Source of the DNA: Silvibacterium dinghuense
GTDB taxonomy: Bacteria; Acidobacteriota; Terriglobia; Terriglobales; Acidobacteriaceae
Assembly (NCBI RefSeq): GCF_004123295.1
Contig: NZ_SDMK01000005.1
Coordinates: 1-64,000, forward strand
DNA: 64,000 nt
Direction: 5' to 3'
In this document: piece after piece, positions 34,756-44,813 of the stretch
Layout of the letters: the number at the start of each line of letters is the position of its first letter
Numbering within the stretch: position 1 is the first letter of the stretch
The notes under the pieces: generated by a model
What the model saw: the letters and a program-made list of their open reading frames with translations, nothing else
Databases searched by the model: none
Told to the model about the DNA's origin: nothing
Program-made: the position numbers and the translations under genes

Positions 34756-35091
34756 ATGCCAGAAGCACCATTGAAAATCGGGCTGCAAGCTGCTGCACAA
34801 AGGCTCGAAGAGATCGACAGCGCGTTCGTCATACTCTTTCAGCGCGGAGACTTTTCCGCCGAGCTCTACGCACCGAAGGAGGTCGATCTGCAGCAGCCAC
34901 ACGAGCAAGATGAGGTCTATATCGTGGCATCTGGCAGCGGGATTTTTCTGCGAGGAGAAGAGCGTGTTTCGTTCGAACGAGGAGACTTTCTGTTTGTCCC
35001 CGCTGGCGTCGTTCACCGATTCGAACAATTCACAAACGATTTCTCGACATGGGTGCTTTTCTTTGGACCAAAGATTGCACAGGAGCAGTAG
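34756..35091 (+). CDS. Cupin domain protein
   Basis: 111 residues from the ATG at 34756; GGGAG lies 11 bases upstream, and TTG 34714 or ATG 34729 would lengthen it. It has the cupin motif: HEQDEVYIVASGSGIFLRGEE then VPAGVVHRFEQF, giving the H-x-x-x-D/E metal-site pattern and a second His in VVHRF. A single small beta-barrel, so metal-binding enzyme or sensor; the substrate is not evident. Confidence 0.8.
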   Translation: MPEAPLKIGLQAAAQRLEEIDSAFVILFQRGDFSAELYAPKEVDLQQPHEQDEVYIVASGSGIFLRGEERVSFERGDFLFVPAGVVHRFEQFTNDFSTWVLFFGPKIAQEQ

Positions 35092-35255
35092 AGTTCGATA
35101 AGAACCCGGCACCCATAGTACAGAGCCTTCTTGTACAAACGCTGTCCCTTGTCAGCAGGAATTCTTGATGAATTGCTACTGAGAAACGCCCTTCCCAGAA
35201 GTTCTCCCGTCAAGCCCACTTCTGGCTTGCGGAGCCGACTCGCTACAATCACCAC

Positions 35256-35648
35256 ATGAGCGCAAAGACTGTCATCGCCACCTCCGGGGCGCCTACCGCC
35301 ATCGGACCTTATTGCCAGGCCATCAAGGTCGGAAACTTCCTCTTCACCTCGGGCCAGATCGCGCTCGACCCGGCTTCGGGCCAGGTCATCGCAGGCGGCA
35401 TTGCCGAGCAGACTACCCGCGTGCTCGAGAACCTGAAGGCTGTGCTCGAAGAGGCCGGGACCTCCTTCGCCGGCGTCATCAAGACCCTTGTTTTTCTCAA
35501 GGACATGAACGATTTCGCCGCCATGAACGAGGTCTATGCCCGCTATTTTGCGCCTGAAGGCGTCACCCCACCGGCGCGCTCCACTGTCGAGGTCGCCCGC
35601 CTGCCCAAGGACGTGCTGGTCGAGATTGAACTGGTCGCCGCCGTCTAG
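35256..35648 (+). CDS. ridA: RidA family reactive-intermediate deaminase
   Basis: 130 residues, the usual length. Conserved landmarks are [24 protein letters not shown], the substrate-clamp Arg in [21 protein letters not shown], and the final acidic strand. RidA hydrolyses 2-aminoacrylate and related imines from PLP enzymes and acts as a homotrimer in the cytosol. It precedes msrB by 60 bases on the same strand, possibly as a small stress operon. Confidence 0.95.
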   Translation: MSAKTVIATSGAPTAIGPYCQAIKVGNFLFTSGQIALDPASGQVIAGGIAEQTTRVLENLKAVLEEAGTSFAGVIKTLVFLKDMNDFAAMNEVYARYFAPEGVTPPARSTVEVARLPKDVLVEIELVAAV

Positions 35649-35708
35649 CCACGGTGTAACCTACGCGACCGGATTTCATCCAATAGAGCGAAAGGAGCGC
35701 ATTCCGTC

Positions 35709-36116
35709 ATGTCTGACACAAAGCTCGAGAAAATTCAAAAGTCCGAAGAGGAGTGGCGCGACCAGCTCACACCCGAGCAGTACTACATTGCGCGGCAAAA
35801 GGGCACGGAGCCGCCTTTCACGGGCGCGTTCTATCGCCACAGCGAAAACGGCGTTTATCACTGCGTCGCCTGCGACGCGCCGCTGTTCACCTCGGAGACG
35901 AAATTTGACTCCGGCTGCGGCTGGCCGAGCTTCTACCAGCCAATTGCCGGCGCGCTCGACGAACACGAGGACCTGAGCCACGGCATGCACCGCATCGAGG
36001 TCACCTGCGCCCGCTGCGGCGCGCATCTGGGCCACGTCTTCCCCGACGGCCCCAAGCCGACCGGCGACCGGTACTGCATCAACTCCGTCTCGCTGAATTT
36101 CGAGAAGACGAAGTAA
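35709..36116 (+). CDS. msrB: Peptide-methionine (R)-S-oxide reductase
   Basis: 135 residues. Two Cys pairs that bind zinc (CVAC and CARC), the GCGWPSF active-site segment, GHVFPDGP, and the catalytic Cys in RYCINS are all present. The enzyme reduces methionine-R-sulfoxide in proteins. GAAAGGAG lies before the ATG. Length and motifs are normal and it is probably co-transcribed with ridA. Confidence 0.97.
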   Translation: MSDTKLEKIQKSEEEWRDQLTPEQYYIARQKGTEPPFTGAFYRHSENGVYHCVACDAPLFTSETKFDSGCGWPSFYQPIAGALDEHEDLSHGMHRIEVTCARCGAHLGHVFPDGPKPTGDRYCINSVSLNFEKTK

Positions 36117-36130
36117 GGCAGAGAACAAGA

Positions 36131-36168
36131 GCGCGGGCGCGGCCTTCCTGGCTGCGCCCGCGCTTTTC
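36131..36168 (+). terminator. Terminator after msrB
   Basis: GCGCGGGCGC pairs with GCGCCCGCGC (36154-36163) with a GGCC/GGCT extension inside, followed by TTTTCTTT, about 15 bases after the stop codon. Confidence 0.85.
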
Positions 36169-36295
36169 TTTGCGGCTGAAGCAGCGAAGCATGCCGGGCG
36201 GCAGCAGCTCCGCATTTCTTCCGAACCCTTCTCGCCCTCCCGGGAATCATACATGCGAAAATGCTGTAATTTTTTGTTCGGCAGGGCGGTCAAGA

Positions 36296-37105
36296 ATGAC
36301 AGAAAAGACATGCTTTCTCTGGGCAGGGATACTTGCGGTCGGGCTCTCGGTTGCGCAGGCGCAGAGCCCACAGGAGCTCATCCAACAGGCCGTCAACGCC
36401 GAGCACGCTGCGGATGAGAACGACCACTCGCAGTGGGGTTATCTCGAAGAGGTACACAAACCCAAGGAGCAGGTGTTGCAGTGGGTGGCGGCCACGCCAA
36501 AGGGCGATGTCGAGCGCGTCCTTGAGAAGAATCAGCAGAAGCTCACCGCCGCACAGCAGGACGAGCTCATCCGGAGCTTTCTGCATGACGCGCATGCGCA
36601 GAGAAAGCAGCTCGCCGAGACCGACCACGACAACAAGCAGATCGACGACCTGATGCTGCTACTGCCTGTCGCCTTTATATGGACAGAGACCAGCGCCACG
36701 GCAACGGATACCTTTCTGCACTACGAGCCGAACCCACGCTTCCATCCGCCGACGCGCGAGGCGCACGTCTTCAGCAGCATGGCTGGCGACCTGGTTATCG
36801 ATAACCAGCAGCATCGTATCCGCAGCATGAGCGGCCACCTGATGCACGAGGTCAACTTCGGCGGCGGCCTGCTGGGCAAGCTGAAGGAGGGCAGCTCGTT
36901 TTCGCTCGAGCAGAAGCAGGTGGGCCCGATGCTCTGGCAACTGACCGCCTTCCATGTCGATCTCGAAGGCAATGCGCTGCTCTTCAAGAACATCTCGCTC
37001 AAGCAGGACGACAAGCGCTCGGCCTTCGAGCTGGAACCGCCTGCGATCACGCTCGACCAGGCGGCTGTGGCAGTGATGCAGCGTCCGGAAGGTGTGGTTT
37101 TCTAA
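36296..37105 (+). CDS. Secreted protein of unknown function
   Basis: 269 residues from the ATG at 36296, chosen because it opens a signal peptide (MTEKTCFLWAGILAVGLSVAQAQ) that the longer frame hides. The mature part has helical repeats rich in Lys, Glu and His (SPQELIQQAVNAEHAADENDHSQWGY and LTAAQQDELIRSFLHDAH) and then strands with MHEVNFGGGLLGKL. No family recognised. It is followed by a repeat and no operon partner is seen. Confidence 0.75.
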   Translation: MTEKTCFLWAGILAVGLSVAQAQSPQELIQQAVNAEHAADENDHSQWGYLEEVHKPKEQVLQWVAATPKGDVERVLEKNQQKLTAAQQDELIRSFLHDAHAQRKQLAETDHDNKQIDDLMLLLPVAFIWTETSATATDTFLHYEPNPRFHPPTREAHVFSSMAGDLVIDNQQHRIRSMSGHLMHEVNFGGGLLGKLKEGSSFSLEQKQVGPMLWQLTAFHVDLEGNALLFKNISLKQDDKRSAFELEPPAITLDQAAVAVMQRPEGVVF

Positions 37106-37162
37106 AGCACACTCAGGGTGTGCCTGATGCGCAGCGAGGGCAGATCCTGCTCCCACCCACGC

Positions 37163-37359
37163 ATTCATAGGTTTTGGAAAGAAACTTAAATTACTGATTG
37201 TCATCCCGACCGAAGTGAGCCGTCAGGCGAACGAAGTGGAGGGACCTGCAGTTCTGCCAGCGCAGGCAAACTGCAGGTTTCTCCGCTACGCAGGACGATG
37301 AAACCGTCCTGCTCCGGTCGAAATGACAACCTTTTCCAATTGTTCTATGGGGATACGAC
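37163..37359 (-). repeat. Dispersed palindromic repeat, copy 4 (inverted)
   Basis: Same family as at 5239, in opposite orientation: GTCATCCCGACCGAAG leads and CTGCTCCGGTCGAAATGAC closes. The leading inner arm is less conserved, with an extra CGTCAGGCGAACG. It ends a few bases from a broken carbonic anhydrase remnant. Confidence 0.8.
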
Positions 37360-37368
37360 CTGCCCCTT

Positions 37369-37515
37369 CGGCGCAGGCTGCACCACCACCTCCACCAGCC
37401 GCGTGTTCACGTCGTAGACAAGCCCGGAGAGCGTCTGCGAGAGTGAGGGCTGAGGCAGCGTCTACCCCTCGGCGATAGCCTTGTTACGCGCAAGCAGGGT
37501 GCCGAGATAGGTCAT
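37369..37515 (-). pseudogene. Remnant of a beta-carbonic anhydrase gene
   Basis: An ATG at 37515 with GGAG upstream gives MTYLGTLLARNKAIAEG, then a stop, then in the same frame SLSQTLSGLVYDVNTRLVEVVVQPAPKGQ. The first part resembles the N-terminus, and GLVYDVNTRLVEV the C-terminus, of beta-class carbonic anhydrases. The central catalytic body is missing. It is interpreted as an internal deletion next to the palindromic repeat at 37163. Identity rests on short segments only. Confidence 0.45.
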
Positions 37516-37688
37516 GGCGTTCTCCTTCGGGGAGGGCGATCGACCATCTGATGCTCGAAACGCGGGAGTAGGGGCAGGGAATCTTTTGCGGCTTCTTGAT
37601 CCGGGTAGTGACGGCGTGAGATGCCAGTGGCGATATGCCGACTGCTTAGGGATAATCCACTATCAAATACCTCTGCTAGAGTGTAGGC

Positions 37689-38246
37689 ATGCTCAGAAGG
37701 CTGGTTTGCGTTGCCCTTCTTTTAGCTTCCTCCACAATCCGTGCCCAAAGCGCCGCCGATGCGGCTACCAACGAGGGTATTTGGCAAGGCTACGATGGAG
37801 AATTACGGTATGCTTCGCGCCTTCTCATCTCACTTGCGGAGGCAATTCCCGCCGATAAGTATGATTGGCGGCCGGAGCCTGGGGTGCGCTCGGTGAGCGA
37901 AGTGCTCATGCATATCGTTCAGTCGAATTACTACCTGCTCAGCGTAACCGGGCCCCAAATGCCACCCGAACTCGCGTCAAACGATGTGGAGAAAAGGATT
38001 ACGTCCAAGCCAGAAGTCGTGGCGTACCTGCGGAGATCCCTTGAAGCGGTCAAGACAGCGCGAGCCAAGCTGAAGCCCGGTGATCTGCAGCACAAAGTAA
38101 AGATTTATGGCGAAACCGTAAACGTGGATGGAATGTACCTGCGAATCATCTGTCACGATAATGAGCACATGGGCCAACTCATTGCCTATGCTCGCATGAA
38201 CGGCATAGTGCCACCTTGGTCGGCAGGTGTAGTGCTCCCGAAGTAA
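37689..38246 (+). CDS. Secreted DinB-like four-helix protein
   Basis: 185 residues. A signal peptide (VCVALLLASSTIRAQ) is followed by the DinB-fold pattern: WRPEPGVRSVSEVLMHIVQSNYY, and a C-terminal HDNEHMGQLIAYARMNGIVPP helix with the metal-site His. Family members bind divalent metal and some are bacillithiol/mycothiol transferases. An exported version is common in Acidobacteriota; function unknown. It ends at a bidirectional terminator shared with rpmB. Confidence 0.85.
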   Translation: MLRRLVCVALLLASSTIRAQSAADAATNEGIWQGYDGELRYASRLLISLAEAIPADKYDWRPEPGVRSVSEVLMHIVQSNYYLLSVTGPQMPPELASNDVEKRITSKPEVVAYLRRSLEAVKTARAKLKPGDLQHKVKIYGETVNVDGMYLRIICHDNEHMGQLIAYARMNGIVPPWSAGVVLPK

Positions 38247-38336
38247 GCGACACGCTCAGCGCAAGAGCTTATTAGATATCTATCGGCAATCCGTTTTGAT
38301 AAGCGCCACTGGCTTCATCAAACTTTCTGAAACGCA

Positions 38337-38366
38337 CAAAAGCCCGGGCTTGCGCCCGGGCTTTTG
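38337..38366. terminator. Bidirectional terminator between dinB-like gene and rpmB
   Basis: 13-bp perfect stem CAAAAGCCCGGGC / GCCCGGGCTTTTG around TTGC, with A and T tracts in the arms; the two genes converge on it. Confidence 0.88.
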
Positions 38367-38392
38367 CTTTCAATCTGAAGTTGAGAGAAGGC

Positions 38393-38587
38393 TTAGGCCT
38401 TCACGACCTTGCCGCTCTTGATGCAGCTGGTGCAGACGCGCAGCTTCTTGGCGTTGCTGCTGCCTTCGACCTTGGCCTTGACCGGCTGCAGGTTGACGTT
38501 CCAGCGACGACGCGAAACATTGTGGGCGTGCGAGATGTTGTTACCGAATTGCGGCCCTTTGCCGCAGATTTCACAAACCTGTGCCAT
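38393..38587 (-). CDS. rpmB: 50S ribosomal protein L28
   Basis: 64 residues from the ATG at 38587 with GGAG six bases before it; four extra residues upstream in frame are rejected. It reads MAQVCEICGKGPQFGNN then ISHAHNVSRRRW and ends LRVCTSCIKSGKV. Two C-x2-C pairs mark the zinc-binding form (C+ paralogue type) of L28. It is a single gene, not joined to rpmG here. Confidence 0.96.
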   Translation of the reverse strand: MAQVCEICGKGPQFGNNISHAHNVSRRRWNVNLQPVKAKVEGSSNAKKLRVCTSCIKSGKVVKA

Positions 38588-38988
38588 GACAGACTCCAAG
38601 AACCTGAATTGTTCGCGCTGACCAGGTCCAACAAGTCTCCCGCGCCGTATACCGGCTGTACACTTCTAAGGGAGAGCGGGTGGATAGAGAAGATTCCCAC
38701 CCTGGCGCCGAAGCTTCAGTGTAGCCCAGACCGTGGCCTGCGGGCAACTCTCCCAGAGGAATTTCCCGCGCCAAGCATTGACCCAGCCCCTCTTCCTCGA
38801 TAGAATCAAGTGGTTTGGCGATTCTGCCTTTCGCTCTGTAAGGTCACTGGACGGGACAGGCTGTAGCGTTCCGGTCCGATGGCCGCGTCACTCCCGGAAC
38901 AGGTGGAGTTTGAGACCGGAGCGAGCACTATCCGCCCGAGCTACGAGATTGGTATCGCGCGCGGCTTGAGCCGCCCGCTGGAGGAACT
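38588..38988. other. Intergenic region between divergent rpmB and rplU
   Basis: About 400 bases that must hold promoters for both ribosomal genes and the rplU leader. No clear promoter pair or known ribosomal-leader motif was identified, and the ORFs here look random. Confidence 0.5.
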
Positions 38989-39315
38989 ATGTACGCGGTC
39001 ATCCGCACTGGTGGAAAGCAGTATCGCGTCGCCCCGGGCGATGTGGTGAAGATTGAAAAGACGGAAGCCGGCGAGAACGGCGCCGTTGAGTTTGCCGAAG
39101 TCCTGGCGTTTGCCGGCGAGAATGGCATCAGCAAGCCGGCCTCGGCCAAGGTGCGGGCCACCGTGCTCGGCGAAGGCCGCGGCGAGAAGATCCTGGTCTT
39201 CCACTACAAGCGCAAGAAGCAGTACAAGAAGCTGCAGGGCCACCGTCAGGATTACACCGAAGTCCGCATCGACGCGATCGAAGTGGATGGGAACAGCTAC
39301 AGCGCCGCCAAGTAA
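38989..39315 (+). CDS. rplU: 50S ribosomal protein L21
   Basis: 108 residues, standard length. It starts MYAVIRTGGKQYRVAPGDVVKIEK and shows the conserved KRKKQYKKLQGHRQDYTEVRI segment. GGAGGAAC precedes the ATG. It sits 25 bases before rpmA in the universal L21-L27 order. L21 binds 23S rRNA with L20. Confidence 0.98.
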   Translation: MYAVIRTGGKQYRVAPGDVVKIEKTEAGENGAVEFAEVLAFAGENGISKPASAKVRATVLGEGRGEKILVFHYKRKKQYKKLQGHRQDYTEVRIDAIEVDGNSYSAAK

Positions 39316-39340
39316 GCGCGCGAACTAAAGAGGATCAGCA

Positions 39341-39604
39341 ATGGCACATAAAAAAGGTCTTGGAAGTTCCAAAAACGGCCGCGACTCGAACGCGCAGCGG
39401 CTCGGCGTCAAAAAGTTCGGTGGGGAGATTGTCACCGGCGGCTCGATCATCGTCCGCCAGCGCGGCACCCGCCTCAAGCCCGGCCTCAACGTCGGCATCG
39501 GCAGCGATGACACGCTCTTCGCGAAGGTCGATGGCCGCGTGAAGTTCATCGACCGTGGCCGCACCGGCCGCTTCGTCGCGATCGAGCCTGTCGCTGCTGA
39601 GTAA
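39341..39604 (+). CDS. rpmA: 50S ribosomal protein L27
   Basis: 87 residues: [25 protein letters not shown], then [18 protein letters not shown]. The N-terminus MAHKKG is the mature-type tail reaching the peptidyl-transferase centre, without the Firmicutes cleaved extension. AGAGGAT precedes the ATG. Co-transcribed with rplU. Confidence 0.98.
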   Translation: MAHKKGLGSSKNGRDSNAQRLGVKKFGGEIVTGGSIIVRQRGTRLKPGLNVGIGSDDTLFAKVDGRVKFIDRGRTGRFVAIEPVAAE

Positions 39605-39650
39605 CAGCTGCGCCCTCGGCGCAATGGTCGGCAGCCAGTAGTCAGTCATA

Positions 39651-39689
39651 AAAACGGCCAGTGGGAGCCCCGCTCCTGCTGGCCGTTTT
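39651..39689 (+). terminator. Terminator after rpmA
   Basis: AAAACGGCCAG pairs with CTGGCCGTTTT (39679-39689), then TGCTG. It is about 45 bases after the rpmA stop. Confidence 0.85.
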
Positions 39690-39748
39690 GCTGTACCTAT
39701 AAAGTTATACGGCGGCCAGTGGCGCCCGCTGCGCGGGCCCAGCAGCCA

Positions 39749-39827
39749 GGCACAAAAACGGCCAGTCTTCCTTTCAGGCAGGCAAGAAAGCGGCCAGCAG
39801 GAGAACCCCGCTGGCCGCTTTTGTGCC
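39749..39827. terminator. Nested terminator-like hairpins upstream of 39841
   Basis: An inner 12-bp stem AAAGCGGCCAGC (39787-39798) / GCTGGCCGCTTT (39810-39821) and an outer pairing GGCACAAAA...TTTTGTGCC. The inner and outer arms reuse the AACGGCCAG core of the previous terminator, suggesting duplication. It probably stops transcripts of the gene at 39841-40725 on the minus strand. Confidence 0.65.
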
Positions 39828-39840
39828 TGACTGCTGGCGG

Positions 39841-40725
39841 CTATCCGGCCGAATTCTTCGTCATGACCCGCTCGACCACCTTCTCCACATCCTGCAGGAA
39901 GTAGGCCTGCGATTGCCCCATAGCGACATGCGGCGGATTGTGTCCGAGCGCCTTGGCAATCTCATTCCAGCGCATCAGCGGCGAAGTCTCGGGCAACTTG
40001 CCCTCCGCCTTGCCCTTCTCGGGGAAGAGGAAGTAGGTGCTCCACAGTGACACACTCAGCAGCGTTACGCTGGAGAGAATTGCCCCACCCAGCATGTAAC
40101 CCTCCGGGTGCGTACCGAGCCAGATCGCCACGCCCAGTTGCGTGAGCGCCTCAATGCTGAAACCGATTGCAATACCGAAAACACGACTGCGGATCGAACG
40201 GCCCAACGTATGAATGGTCAGGCCCAGGAAGAGCAGCAGGCAGAGCTCGAGGATGCTGGCGCACTTCATCAGCTGTGCGCCGATCGTCGCCATGCGGTGC
40301 GGCCCGGTATGCAGCGGAAAGACGGCAAAGACCGTCACCAGCAGCGAAACAACGGCAACCCAGCGGAAGACGATGCTTCCCAGCCGCCGCAGACCCGCCA
40401 GCGGCAGCATCAGTTCATTAAAGATTTCGCGTACGGCAAAGACGATGGTCACAGTCCCGGCCACGTAGAGCAGCCAGAAAAGCGAATCCCGCAGGATGAG
40501 CGATACCTGCCCGCCCTGGGAAAACCACGGCACATGCAAGAGACAGAGCAGCCCCAGTCCACTGGTCATACGCAGGCCCAGGTATCCAAGCACAGCCGGA
40601 TACCGGCGCTTCACCCCGGCACGCAGTGCCGCGACCAATGCAATTCCCGAGAGCACGGGCTCAAGAAAGGTCAGCGTCAGCAGAAGGTTGGAGAGCGAGG
40701 ACATGGGCTTTACCGGGTACAGCAT
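39841..40725 (-). CDS. Seven-helix membrane protein of unknown function
   Basis: 294 residues from the ATG at 40725; an ATG at 40704 (MSSLSNLL) is equally possible since neither has a good ribosome site. There are about seven hydrophobic helices (LTLTFLEPVLSGIALVAALR, LFWLLYVAGTVTIVFAVREI, WVAVVSLLVTVFAVFPL, a TM after CASILELC, and others) and a soluble C-terminal tail of about 60 residues with PHVAMGQSQAYFLQDVEKVVER. The fold looks like the small acidobacterial seven-TM proteins of unknown role. No partner gene is adjacent. Confidence 0.75.
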   Translation of the reverse strand: MLYPVKPMSSLSNLLLTLTFLEPVLSGIALVAALRAGVKRRYPAVLGYLGLRMTSGLGLLCLLHVPWFSQGGQVSLILRDSLFWLLYVAGTVTIVFAVREIFNELMLPLAGLRRLGSIVFRWVAVVSLLVTVFAVFPLHTGPHRMATIGAQLMKCASILELCLLLFLGLTIHTLGRSIRSRVFGIAIGFSIEALTQLGVAIWLGTHPEGYMLGGAILSSVTLLSVSLWSTYFLFPEKGKAEGKLPETSPLMRWNEIAKALGHNPPHVAMGQSQAYFLQDVEKVVERVMTKNSAG

Positions 40726-40889
40726 GACAAGAATATCTCGACATTGGTTGCCTACTCAATGACGGAAACGGGCAATCTGCTTATACGACTTTAGTGGGAT
40801 AAAAGGGATTCATTTTTCAGGCCTTTCCGCTCCCCTGCACGGCTTTCCCCTGTTGCGCCGCCCGAACCCGGCAACGGCCCCCGCTGTGC

Positions 40890-40895
40890 TAAAAT
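40890..40895 (+). promoter_or_regulatory. Possible extended -10 for gyrB
   Basis: TGC-TAAAAT lies 102 bases before the gyrB ATG in an AT-rich patch. No matching -35 is seen; weak evidence. Confidence 0.3.
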
Positions 40896-40975
40896 AAAGG
40901 CGTAGACTTATCGGCAAAAACCTTTCACTTTCAAGACTTTAATTCTAATTACGACCGCCCTGGTCCAGAGAGTGA

Positions 40976-43618
<2,643 letters not shown>

Positions 43619-43648
43619 CCTTCTGTACCGGGCGAAATGACTCGACCC

Positions 43649-43687
43649 CAAAGCAAAAAGGCACCCGACGGGTGCCTTTTTGCTTTG
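43649..43687 (+). terminator. Terminator after gyrB
   Basis: 18-bp perfect stem (CAAAGCAAAAAGGCACCC and its complement) around GAC, with T5 in the right arm, 30 bases after the stop. A-tract and T-tract allow both directions. Confidence 0.9.
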
Positions 43688-43826
43688 TATCGATCGCTTG
43701 AGCAAGCCTGCGGATACAAGGCTCTTCGCTCATAAGATCACAGAAAAGTAATAGCCATTTCACACTTTCAAAGGACAGTCTTCGGGCTGCTCTTTGGCGC
43801 TCATGGGAATGGTAGAGTTAAATCCC

Positions 43827-44648
43827 ATGAGGCTCGCAACGTCTTTCCTGGCAGCCCTGGCGATAGCTGGAAGCATGTCTCCTGGAGTCGCCCAGCCCCC
43901 ACAAGAAGGAAATCCCGCTGCGAGCGCGGCGCCGCAGACCAGCCAGACAGAGTTGCCGCCACCGGAGAGCGAGTTCAGCCTGGAGCATCGGGAGCCAGGA
44001 GCGATGCATCCTGAAGATCGGGCATTGTGGGCTGCACGAGCCGCCGAACTCTCGCATGCAGCTTCAGCAGGGGGCTATGCCCTGGAGAGTGTCGGGCCAG
44101 ATCACCTGCCGCAAGGCTGGCAGGTGGACCAATCTGTTTGTCCACTGATGAGCGATGTGCTCCTCCTGCACTATCGGCGCACATTCGAAGACGGACGCGA
44201 ATCTCTTTTTACCGCCATCCTCCCGCGAAACGGCGGACACGTGCGCGTGCTCGAGATTCTGCATCGCGGAGCCGCGACCTTTGTCCCCACCATCACGAGC
44301 CGTCAAACGCTGGAGCTTTTCAACCATCTCGTGGCAAAAGAAGAGCTGCGAAATGCGATGAAACCCTATGGCTCCTGGCTCGCCGCAGGTGTTTGTTATG
44401 CCGAGTTGAATGGGATGGAACCGAGAGTGCCTCGCCGGCCGGAAACGGACCCGGCAACAGCAGGCGCAATGCCTCCCAGCCTCTTGCTGGATGGCGAGAA
44501 CGGCGACCGCAGGATCATTTTCTCCGACCGCGCGTCCGAGCATGGCTATACCGTGTGGACGGTCGTAGTGGATGCACAAGGAGTTCTGCGGAGCGCCAGA
44601 GAAGAAGAAGAACACACGACATGGCAGAGAAAACCAGCCTCACATTAG
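43827..44648 (+). CDS. Secreted protein of unknown function
   Basis: 273 residues from the ATG at 43827, picked because it opens a signal peptide (MRLATSFLAALAIAGSMSPGVA); earlier in-frame starts (43794, 43803, 43809) hide it. A Pro/Ala/Glu linker precedes a domain with LPQGWQVDQSVCPLMSDVLLLHYRR and GGHVRVLEILHRGAATFVP, then a Cys near residue 190. Two Cys may bridge. No family recognised. Confidence 0.7.
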   Translation: MRLATSFLAALAIAGSMSPGVAQPPQEGNPAASAAPQTSQTELPPPESEFSLEHREPGAMHPEDRALWAARAAELSHAASAGGYALESVGPDHLPQGWQVDQSVCPLMSDVLLLHYRRTFEDGRESLFTAILPRNGGHVRVLEILHRGAATFVPTITSRQTLELFNHLVAKEELRNAMKPYGSWLAAGVCYAELNGMEPRVPRRPETDPATAGAMPPSLLLDGENGDRRIIFSDRASEHGYTVWTVVVDAQGVLRSAREEEEHTTWQRKPASH

Positions 44649-44813
44649 CTGCTGGATTGTGCTGACCGCAGCCCAAGGCTCTCCCTGCCTCCAACCCCAC
44701 GTGAGTCTGGCAAGCCAGAGACTTTTCGCACTGGAACGTTCTTCTCTCAGCGCGAGAAATGAGAAAGTCATGCTCCGGAGTGCATGCCTTTCTCTGCCTT
44801 CTGTAAGCTCCTC

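Noticed and set aside
37514-37858. 114-residue plus-strand ORF
   Set aside because: Overlaps the DinB-like gene in another frame and has no protein-like pattern.
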